From Gammaproteobacteria bacterium (GTDB lineage Bacteria; Pseudomonadota; Gammaproteobacteria; UBA9214): 8,691 nucleotides of DNA. A program made the translations under genes and the position numbers. Under the pieces are notes generated by a model that saw only the letters and a program-made list of their open reading frames with translations, was not told the origin of the DNA and ran no database searches. Numbering within the stretch: position 1 is the stretch's first letter; every line of letters starts with the position of its first letter. The DNA is taken from positions 1 through 8,691 of the forward strand of contig DAOVVG010000087.1 in assembly GCA_030632175.1 (NCBI GenBank), in the 5' to 3' direction. Of this stretch, positions 1 through 5,072 are shown piece by piece.

Positions 1-828
1 CAGCGTGTAACCGGCGCGGATAACCCGGTTCAGTCCGGGTTCTTCAAAACCCAGTTCCTTCAGATACTCATCCCGGTCGGCGGCATCGAGTTCGACCAGC
101 TCTGCCTCGATGGCCGCGCAAACAGCAACCAGCGGCGCGCCCTCTTCTGCCGCACGCTCGGCAATCCGGTCAAGATAGGGATTGTTTTCGAAACCGTCCT
201 CACTAACATTGGCAATGTACATCACCGGTTTGGCCGTCAGCAGATGCAGATCGTATATTAACGCCTGCTGCTCGGCATCGAGCCCCATGCTGACAACAGA
301 GCCACCGGCATCGAGCTGATCACGCACTGTTTCCAGCACAGCCAGCGTTGCCTTCGCATCCTTGTCACCACTCTTGGCAATCTTGCTGACGCGCTGAATT
401 CTTTTCTCGACCGACTCCAGATCTGCAAGACCAAGCTCGGTATTAATAACTTCCACATCACGCAACGGATCCACACTGCCCGACACATGCACGACGTTGT
501 CATCATCAAAACAGCGTACCACCATGCAAATAGCATCTGTCTCGCGGATGTTGGCAAGAAACTTGTTACCCAGTCCTTCGCCTTTTGATGCGCCTTCAAC
601 GAGACCGGCGATATCGACGAACTCCATGGTAGTGTTCAGCACCTTCTGCGGCTTGACGATTTCTGCTAACCGGTCAAGACGTTGATCCGGTATTGACACG
701 ATACCGACATTGGGATCAATGGTGCAGAACGGATAGTTATCCGCCTGTATCCCCGCTTCGGTCAGGGCATTGAACAGGGTGGATTTACCGACGTTGGGAA
801 GACCAACGATGCCACATGTAATACTCAT
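1..828 (-). CDS. ychF: Ribosome-associated YchF/OLA1-type ATPase, 3' end outside the window
   Basis: This is the N-terminal 276 codons of a YchF-family P-loop NTPase; the family is about 363 residues, so the C-terminal part including the TGS domain lies beyond the left edge. The start is ATG at 828, reading MSITCGIVGLPNVGKSTLFN. Visible motifs are the Walker A/G1 loop GLPNVGKST (residues 9-17), the G3 motif DIAGL (72-76), the conserved stretch GASKGEGLGNKFLANIRE just after it, and NVSE (207-210) within MYIANVSEDG. NVSE stands where classical GTPases have NKxD, and this substitution is the family hallmark that goes with ATP preference. YchF binds ribosomes and is linked to translation and stress responses in the cytoplasm, but its precise role is unsettled. 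It lies 40 bases downstream of pth, the usual pth-ychF order, and is probably in the same operon. The Shine-Dalgarno is weak (GGTAA about 7 bases upstream). Identity is near certain. Confidence 0.96.
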   Translation of the reverse strand, partial: MSITCGIVGLPNVGKSTLFNALTEAGIQADNYPFCTIDPNVGIVSIPDQRLDRLAEIVKPQKVLNTTMEFVDIAGLVEGASKGEGLGNKFLANIRETDAICMVVRCFDDDNVVHVSGSVDPLRDVEVINTELGLADLESVEKRIQRVSKIAKSGDKDAKATLAVLETVRDQLDAGGSVVSMGLDAEQQALIYDLHLLTAKPVMYIANVSEDGFENNPYLDRIAERAAEEGAPLVAVCAAIEAELVELDAADRDEYLKELGFEEPGLNRVIRAGYTL

Positions 829-868
829 TTACTTGTTACCATCCGGTTTTCGGGGTACACAGCCTGCG

Positions 869-1447
869 CTAGTTTGCAGTGTGCAGTTCTTGCATCGCCG
901 CTTCAATATTGCCGGCAATGATATCCGGCAGCACTTTCACCGCCTCATTGATGGCCTGATCGATTGACAGGCGATCGTCGCGGGACGGCGCCTTCAACAC
1001 ATAGCCCACCACATCATCACGGTCACCCGGGTGACCAATACCGATGCGCAGTCGCAGGAAGTCCTTGCCGCCCAGATGAGGGATCAGGTCGCGCAGGCCA
1101 TTGTGACCGCCGTGACCACCGCCCTTTTTGAGCTTGACGGTGCCAACCGGCAAATCCAGATCATCATGAACAATGAGGACGGCGCTGCGCGGTATCCGGT
1201 AGAACCCGGCCAGCGACGCCACCGGCATGCCGCTGCAGTTCATGAAGTCCATGGGTTTTTGAAGACGCAGGTCTTTACCCGCCATTGAACAACGGGCAAC
1301 CTCGCTTTTGTATTTACTCTCGGACTTGAACTGCGTATTGCAGTGGCGCGCAACTTCATCAACGAACCAGAACCCGGCGTTATGCCGGGTCTGTTCGTAT
1401 TTTGTTCCGGGATTACCCAGCCCGGCGACGAGCTGTATGGCAGTCAA
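869..1447 (-). CDS. pth: Peptidyl-tRNA hydrolase
   Basis: This 192-residue protein has the family length (E. coli 194). It cleaves the ester bond of peptidyl-tRNAs that drop off ribosomes, recycling tRNA in the cytoplasm. Catalytic and binding positions are all present, shifted by two from E. coli numbering: N12 in GLGNPG, catalytic H22 in TRHNAG, N70 in FMNCSG, D95 in HDDLDLP and N116 in GGHNGLRD. The start is TTG at 1447. No ATG or GTG start is available, because an in-frame TGA lies two codons upstream and the conserved GLGNP motif begins by residue 9. The family N-terminus aligns with MTAIQLVAGLGNPG. The Shine-Dalgarno-like AGGCGG overlaps the rplY stop codon, and only 14 bases separate the two genes, which suggests translational coupling. 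The sequence before FMN is PMD rather than the common PTT, a small oddity. Confidence 0.96.
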   Translation of the reverse strand: MTAIQLVAGLGNPGTKYEQTRHNAGFWFVDEVARHCNTQFKSESKYKSEVARCSMAGKDLRLQKPMDFMNCSGMPVASLAGFYRIPRSAVLIVHDDLDLPVGTVKLKKGGGHGGHNGLRDLIPHLGGKDFLRLRIGIGHPGDRDDVVGYVLKAPSRDDRLSIDQAINEAVKVLPDIIAGNIEAAMQELHTAN

Positions 1448-1461
1448 CGATCAACAGCCGC

Positions 1462-2130
1462 CTAGCTACCTTCGCCTTCGCCTTCACCGGCATCCTTGGC
1501 CTCTTCGCCGCCTTCAGCAGCACCCTCGGCAGCCGGAGCTTCCTCTTCCTCGACTTCGATACGCTTGGCATGGATCGAAACCACAGTAAGATCATGCTCA
1601 CGCGCCAGGTCTATCAGTGTCACACCTTCAGGCACCTTCAGATCAGACAGGTGCAGCGCATCGCCAATCTCCAGTTCAGAAATATCGACTTCGATAAACT
1701 CGGGCAGATCTTTCGGCAGGCACTCAATAGAGACTTCCGGCAGATCATGGGAAACCAGACCGCCTTCCTTCACCCCTGCAGAGGCCTCTTCGCCAAGGAT
1801 ATGCACCGGCGCATGCGTCTTGAGCTTCTCTGATTCACTAATGCGCTGCAGATCCATGTGCATAATCACGGGCCGGCTTGGATGACGCTGCAAATCACGC
1901 AGAATGGCGCGCGTTTCAGCACCACCAGACTTGATGGTCAGAATATGCGAGTAGAACGCCTCGTGCTCGAGGTTACGCAGCACTTCATTGTGAGACAACG
2001 TCAGTGACTCGGGATCTTTCCCGCCACCGTACATAATCGCAGGTACTTTGCCCGCATGACGCAGGCGGCGGCTCGCACCCTTACCCGTATCAGTACGTGA
2101 CTCTGCATTCAATTCAAAACTAATAGCCAT
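1462..2130 (-). CDS. rplY: 50S ribosomal protein L25, long CTC form
   Basis: This 222-residue protein binds 5S rRNA in the large ribosomal subunit. The N-terminal L25 domain (about residues 1-95) contains RTDTGKGASRRLRHAGKVPA and the later HPSRPVIMHMDLQRI. A TL5/CTC C-terminal beta domain follows (about 100-190), with SIECLPKDLPEFIEVDIS. The last 30 or so residues are a low-complexity acidic tail of Glu, Ala and Gly ending GEGEGEGS. E. coli L25 is only about 94 residues, so this is the two-domain form found in Pseudomonas and many other bacteria. I chose ATG at 2130 because GGAGAAG sits 5 bases upstream and the protein then begins MAISFELNAESR, as the family does. An open frame continues upstream to 2244 but encodes nothing family-like. 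The gene lies between prs and pth, the usual order. The leader is structured and is listed separately. Confidence 0.95.
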   Translation of the reverse strand: MAISFELNAESRTDTGKGASRRLRHAGKVPAIMYGGGKDPESLTLSHNEVLRNLEHEAFYSHILTIKSGGAETRAILRDLQRHPSRPVIMHMDLQRISESEKLKTHAPVHILGEEASAGVKEGGLVSHDLPEVSIECLPKDLPEFIEVDISELEIGDALHLSDLKVPEGVTLIDLAREHDLTVVSIHAKRIEVEEEEAPAAEGAAEGGEEAKDAGEGEGEGS

Positions 2131-2240
2131 ATTACTTCTCCACAAAAATACGCACCTTGCGGTGCCAATCACATCTCCCTCGCGACCAGGGGAGACAACA
2201 AGCAGATATGCCCCTGACGGGACATAACTGCGAAAACTTA
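2131..2240 (-). promoter_or_regulatory. Structured leader between prs and rplY: three stem-loops and rplY ribosome binding site
   Basis: Read on the minus strand, the 110 bases after the prs stop contain three successive stem-loops. Positions 2209-2224 form TGTCCC/GGGGCA with loop GTCA. Positions 2174-2195 form TCTCCC/GGGAGA with a 10-base loop. Positions 2152-2165 form GCACC/GGTGC closed by a GCAA tetraloop. The last is followed by GTATTTTTG and then the rplY Shine-Dalgarno GGAGAAG (about 2135-2141). The short GC stem plus five T residues resembles a weak intrinsic terminator or attenuator, but the stem is only 5 bp. That prs and rplY share a transcript is inference. Autogenous control of rplY by L25 has been described in E. 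coli, so a regulatory leader is plausible here. I found no convincing promoter in the gap. Confidence 0.45.
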
Positions 2241-3215
2241 TCAATCCATATAAAGCGAACTGACCGACTCTTCGTTACTGATGCGGCGCATGGTCTCCGC
2301 CAGCATCGTGGCAATACTCAGCTGACGTATTTTTCCACACGCCTGTGCATTCTCGCGTAACGGGATGGTGTCTGTCACGACCAGCTCATCCAGTTCCGAA
2401 GCAGTAATATTCTCCACTGCCGCACCGGATAACACCGGGTGCGTACAATAAGCGACCACCCGGTCAGCACCCTGTTCTTTCAGTGCCATCGCCGCCAGGC
2501 ACAGGGTACCGGCGGTATCGACCAGGTCATCGACCAGGATGCAGGTGCGTCCTGCTACCTCACCAATAATATTCATCACCCGCGCCTCGTTCGGCTGCGG
2601 CCGGCGTTTATCGATAATCGCCAGGTCCGCGTCATCCAGGCGTTTCGCCAGTGCCCGCGCCCTGACCACACCACCAACGTCGGGAGACACAACGACGATA
2701 TCCGGGTATTTCTGCTTCCAGACATCACCGAGCAGTATCGGTGATGCGTAGACGTTGTCGACCGGAATATCAAAAAATCCCTGTATCTGGTCTGCATGCA
2801 AATCGAACGTCAATACCCGGTCGGCTTTCACATTACCAATCATCCGGGCAACCACCTTGGCCGTGATCGGCACACGCACCGAGCGTGGCCGGCGATCCTG
2901 GCGCGCGTAGCCGAAATAAGGGACGACTGCCGTAATACGGTGTGCTGACGCGCGCCGCACGGCATCAATCATCACCAGCAATTCCATTAAATGGTCGTTG
3001 GTCGGTGCACAGGTAGGCTGCAAAATGAAAACATCCTTGCCACGGACGTTTTCCGTGATTTCAACCTGCACCTCACCGTCACTGAAACTACTGACATGTG
3101 CTTCACCGAGGTTCACCCGCAAATGACGCACGACATCCTTCGCCAGTTGCGGGTTCGCGTTACCGGTGAACACCATTATCTGGCTGTCTGAATCTGATGC
3201 GGGCCTGCCGTTCAT
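2241..3215 (-). CDS. prs: Ribose-phosphate pyrophosphokinase (PRPP synthetase)
   Basis: The protein makes phosphoribosyl pyrophosphate from ribose 5-phosphate and ATP, feeding purine, pyrimidine, histidine, tryptophan and NAD synthesis. With the ATG at 3215 it has 324 residues (E. coli 315). Motifs in order: FSDGEVQVEI (about 44-53), the ATP-binding ARQDRR (104-109), the family signature DLHADQIQGFF (138-148) with the metal-binding histidine, KRRPQPNE (203-210) in the flexible catalytic region, and the PRPP loop LVDDLVDTAGT (227-237). The C-terminus RRISNEESVSSLYMD matches the family. The start is uncertain. ATG at 3215 gives a short non-conserved extension MNGRPASDSDSQ, ATG at 3176 gives the usual MVFTGNANP start, and TTG at 3251 has a GAGG about 5 bases upstream. 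None has both a good Shine-Dalgarno and family support. The gene follows tRNA-Gln after the repeat-rich gap. Confidence 0.93.
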   Translation of the reverse strand: MNGRPASDSDSQIMVFTGNANPQLAKDVVRHLRVNLGEAHVSSFSDGEVQVEITENVRGKDVFILQPTCAPTNDHLMELLVMIDAVRRASAHRITAVVPYFGYARQDRRPRSVRVPITAKVVARMIGNVKADRVLTFDLHADQIQGFFDIPVDNVYASPILLGDVWKQKYPDIVVVSPDVGGVVRARALAKRLDDADLAIIDKRRPQPNEARVMNIIGEVAGRTCILVDDLVDTAGTLCLAAMALKEQGADRVVAYCTHPVLSGAAVENITASELDELVVTDTIPLRENAQACGKIRQLSIATMLAETMRRISNEESVSSLYMD

Positions 3216-3260
3216 AATTGTTTCATTTTCACCGCTGTTTAATTGCGCCAACCTGGCCTC

Positions 3261-3345
3261 GACGGGTACGTCGCGTTGCTCCTTTACCCGTCCTACTCAG
3301 ATTCCCATTTAGTACGTAGGATGGGTAAAGCGCAGCGTACCCATC
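3261..3345. repeat. Inverted pair of REP-like palindromes with GTAG feet
   Basis: There are two related palindromes in opposite orientation, 19 bases apart. Copy B (3316-3345, plus strand) reads GTAG followed by a hairpin with stem GATGGGTA/TACCCATC. Copy A (3261-3296) read on the minus strand is GTAG followed by stem GACGGGTA/TACCCGTC, with a longer inner loop. The two stems differ at one base pair, and both sides changed together (T-A to C-G), which supports selection or copying of the paired structure. The GTAG feet face each other. A GTAG tetranucleotide next to an imperfect hairpin is the design of bacterial REP elements moved by RAYT (Y1-type) transposases. Assignment as REP-like rests on that architecture, and genome-wide repetition cannot be tested in this window. 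The pair lies 46 bases upstream of the likely prs start. Confidence 0.7.
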
Positions 3346-3360
3346 ACACCAGTTTAATAT

Positions 3361-3471
3361 GGCAGGATTATTCGTCGCTGCGCGTCTCACCCCTGCGGGG
3401 CCGCTGTCGCTGCGCGACAACGTTCAAGTACGCTTCGCGCACTTGTCGAACCTTGAGGTTCTCATCCTGCC
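3361..3471. repeat. 111-bp module of nested hairpins closed by an 8-bp inverted repeat
   Basis: The ends are perfect inverted repeats, GGCAGGAT (3361-3368) and ATCCTGCC (3464-3471). Between them lie four hairpins: CCCC-TGC-GGGG (3390-3400), TGTCGC-TGC-GCGACA (3405-3419), a 9-bp stem CAAGT.CGC/GCG.ACTTG with a 3-base loop (3425-3445), and GAACC-TTGA-GGTTC (3448-3461). The third stem contains a pair that is G-U on the minus strand and A-C on the plus strand, so it folds better in RNA reading toward prs. An 11-bp direct repeat GTCGCTGCGCG occurs at 3374-3384 and 3406-3416. No coding potential is evident. It could be a small non-autonomous mobile repeat, a processed structured RNA, or an mRNA-stabilising or attenuating leader of prs; the sequence does not decide. 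Confidence 0.6.
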
Positions 3472-3514
3472 GCCTTTTACGTCAGGGGCCATCGCCTGCA
3501 GCGATGTTTACCTA

Positions 3515-3589
3515 TGGCTGGGACGGCAGGATTCGAACCTGCGCATACGGGGATCAAAACCCCGGGCCTTACCGCTTGGCGACGTCCCA
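3515..3589 (-). tRNA. tRNA-Gln (anticodon UUG)
   Basis: A 75-base gene including an encoded 3' CCA folds into a full cloverleaf on the minus strand. The acceptor stem pairs TGGGACG with CGTCCCA, followed by discriminator G and CCA. The D-arm is GCCAAGCGGTAAGGC, as in E. coli tRNA-Gln. The anticodon stem CGGGG/CCCCG holds loop TTTTGAT with anticodon TTG, reading CAA and CAG. The variable loop is TATGC and the T-arm is GCAGG-TTCGAAT-CCTGC. It starts 41 bases after the ispE stop and may be cotranscribed with it and processed out. tRNA-Gln between ispE and prs is a known arrangement in pseudomonads. No T-rich terminator follows, so readthrough toward prs is plausible. Confidence 0.97.
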
Positions 3590-3630
3590 ATAAATCGTCC
3601 AGCACTGTATTCACGTGGGACCGTTCTCTC

Positions 3631-4491
3631 TCACACCAACGCCTGTCGCAGCGGCGAGAGGTTGACACCCCGGGCGACAAAGCTGCTCCAGTTGGCGGGA
3701 ACCTGTCCTGCAACCACGCTTGCAGCTGCTTCCGAATCAAATGCTGCGAACACGCAACCGCCCGTCCCTGTCATCCGGGCCGGTGCAAATGCAGTTAACC
3801 AGTCGAGAGCCGCCGCTACCTCCGGGTACCTGCGCCGCACTACAGCCTCACAGTCATTCTTGCCGACACCCGTAATAGGGTCGGGTATTTTCGTTCGGGG
3901 CGTGTCCCGTGTCAAACCCGGATCGGAAAAAATATTGGCAGTTGATACGCTTACCAGCGGATTCACCACCAAAAACCATGGTTCAGGCAAGGTCACCGGG
4001 ATCAAAACCTCACCCACCCCCTCGGCCCCGGCCGCTTCTCCGTGGACAAACACCGGCACATCAGCCCCCAGGCTCAGACCCAGCTCGGCCAGCTCATCCA
4101 GGGAAAGACCCAGTTTCCACAGCTTGTTCAGCACGGCCAGCGTCGTAGCCGCATCCGAACTACCGCCGCCCAAACCACCGCCGGGAGGCAACCTTTTGTC
4201 GTTATAGATGGTGACTCCGGCGTTGCTGCCCGTCGCTTCCTTCAATAACCTGGCCGCCTGCACACACAAATCAGCAGCGGCCGGCACCCCGGCCGGTTCC
4301 CCGACCAGTCGCACCTCACCATCCATACGGAGGTCAAAATAGAGCCAGTCACCGAAGGTCAAAAACTGAAACAGTGTCTGCAGTTCATGGTAACCATCCG
4401 CACGCCGGCCAGTGATGTGCAAAAGCAGGTTAAGCTTGGCAGGCGCCGGCCAGGGACCACTAGCCGAAGCAGGAACATCAGCGATCTTCAT
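3631..4491 (-). CDS. ispE: 4-diphosphocytidyl-2-C-methyl-D-erythritol kinase
   Basis: This 286-residue GHMP-family kinase (E. coli 283) phosphorylates CDP-methylerythritol with ATP in the MEP pathway of isoprenoid synthesis, in the cytoplasm. Visible features are PAPAKLNLLLHITGRRADGY near the N-terminus with catalytic-site lysine K19 (E. coli K10), the glycine-rich ATP loop PPGGGLGGGSSDAA (102-115), catalytic aspartate D144 in LGADVPVFV (E. coli D141), and the third GHMP motif TGTGGCVFA (241-249). ATG at 4491 is chosen because it forms an ATGA overlap with the lolB stop and gives the expected length. The in-frame upstream extension to 4524 lies inside lolB and adds unconserved residues. The Shine-Dalgarno is weak, consistent with coupling to lolB translation. 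Confidence 0.96.
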   Translation of the reverse strand: MKIADVPASASGPWPAPAKLNLLLHITGRRADGYHELQTLFQFLTFGDWLYFDLRMDGEVRLVGEPAGVPAAADLCVQAARLLKEATGSNAGVTIYNDKRLPPGGGLGGGSSDAATTLAVLNKLWKLGLSLDELAELGLSLGADVPVFVHGEAAGAEGVGEVLIPVTLPEPWFLVVNPLVSVSTANIFSDPGLTRDTPRTKIPDPITGVGKNDCEAVVRRRYPEVAAALDWLTAFAPARMTGTGGCVFAAFDSEAAASVVAGQVPANWSSFVARGVNLSPLRQALV

Positions 4492-5072
4492 GGTAAATAG
4501 GCCGTAACAGCGCCCAACTCCCATTTATCAATGATAATACGCACGGAAATATCGTCACTAACAAGCTGCAACTTGTCTGGCAGAGAAATGTCACCAACTA
4601 TTTGATACCTATCATAATTTATTGTCCAACCAGACTGTATCAGGCGACTCAGCTGGCCCGCCTCATTACGGCTTGTAAGCGCCTCACCGCCCCCCGGCGC
4701 CGGCAACCCCCTGACCCAGTAGCGCAGCCCCATGACCGGCAATCGCCAGCCGGTCACCTGTACCAGCAGCGCATCCGCATCCCGCGCGGCAAAGGTTTGC
4801 CCGTCAGCATCCACCAGCACCACACCATGGCTGTCACCACTCAGCTGGAAGCCACCTTGCCCCAGCGGACCGGAAACTCTTAGAAAATAGCTGTCCGCCT
4901 GCTGTTGCCAGTGCAGGCTTGCATGCCAGCCCTCCTCGCCGCGGGTGAGCGACATGCGGCCGTTGAGTTGCCAGGCGGATAGCGCTGCAGCAGACTCGCT
5001 GCTTCGGGGAGCAGGGGTGGTCGCACAGCCGGCCAGTAACAGCACAGCCAGCAGACCTGCCAGATATTTCAT
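4488..5072 (-). CDS. lolB: Outer-membrane lipoprotein insertion protein LolB
   Basis: This 194-residue lipoprotein (E. coli 207) receives lipoproteins from the periplasmic carrier LolA and places them in the outer membrane. The signal peptide MKYLAGLLAVLLLAGC ends in lipobox LAGC with acylated C16. Residue +2 is Ala, so Lol sorting would send it to the outer membrane. The mature part has the family pattern: AWQLNGRMSLTRGEEGWHASLHW, then FLRVSGPLGQGGFQLSG, and a C-terminal WELG segment. Sequence is less conserved than in the neighbouring enzymes, as usual for LolB, so context adds weight: lolB directly before ispE is the standard gammaproteobacterial order. Both ends overlap neighbours by ATGA, with the TPR gene upstream and ispE downstream, indicating a tightly coupled operon. 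Confidence 0.93.
   Translation of the reverse strand: MKYLAGLLAVLLLAGCATTPAPRSSESAAALSAWQLNGRMSLTRGEEGWHASLHWQQQADSYFLRVSGPLGQGGFQLSGDSHGVVLVDADGQTFAARDADALLVQVTGWRLPVMGLRYWVRGLPAPGGGEALTSRNEAGQLSRLIQSGWTINYDRYQIVGDISLPDKLQLVSDDISVRIIIDKWELGAVTAYLP

Larger units (their letters stand above)
3216..3514. other. Repeat-rich gap between tRNA-Gln and prs
   Basis: This 299-base stretch has no credible gene. From the tRNA side it holds a 5-bp hairpin ATCGC/GCGAT (3491-3505) with no T-run, the 111-bp hairpin module (3361-3471), a short AT-rich linker, the inverted REP-like pair (3261-3345), and about 45 bases leading into prs. I see no strong sigma-70 promoter for prs and no recognisable PurR-type operator. 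The prs transcript may therefore start upstream, at or before tRNA-Gln, or from a weak promoter that I cannot call. Confidence 0.6.

Noticed and set aside
1031..1288. 85-codon plus-strand open frame
   Set aside because: It lies wholly antisense to pth, whose catalytic residues are intact.
1465..1545. GCCTTC-type short repeats as a regulatory tandem repeat
   Set aside because: They encode the Gly/Glu/Ala acidic tail of L25 in frame, which explains the repetition.
2131..2244. N-terminal extension of rplY by 38 codons
   Set aside because: L25 proteins begin at the MAISFELNAESR segment, which has a strong Shine-Dalgarno. The extension overlaps the three leader hairpins and ends in the prs stop region.
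3261..3471. CRISPR array or complete insertion sequence
   Set aside because: There are no regularly spaced direct repeats with unique spacers, no transposase frame and no target-site duplication.
3491..3505. Hairpin ATCGC/GCGAT after tRNA-Gln as an intrinsic terminator
   Set aside because: The stem is only 5 bp and no T-run follows on the minus strand.
3359..4207. 282-codon open frame on the plus strand
   Set aside because: It is antisense to ispE and to the tRNA-Gln and hairpin region. Its product is low-complexity Ser/Pro/Arg with no family resemblance, while the minus strand carries a clear IspE.
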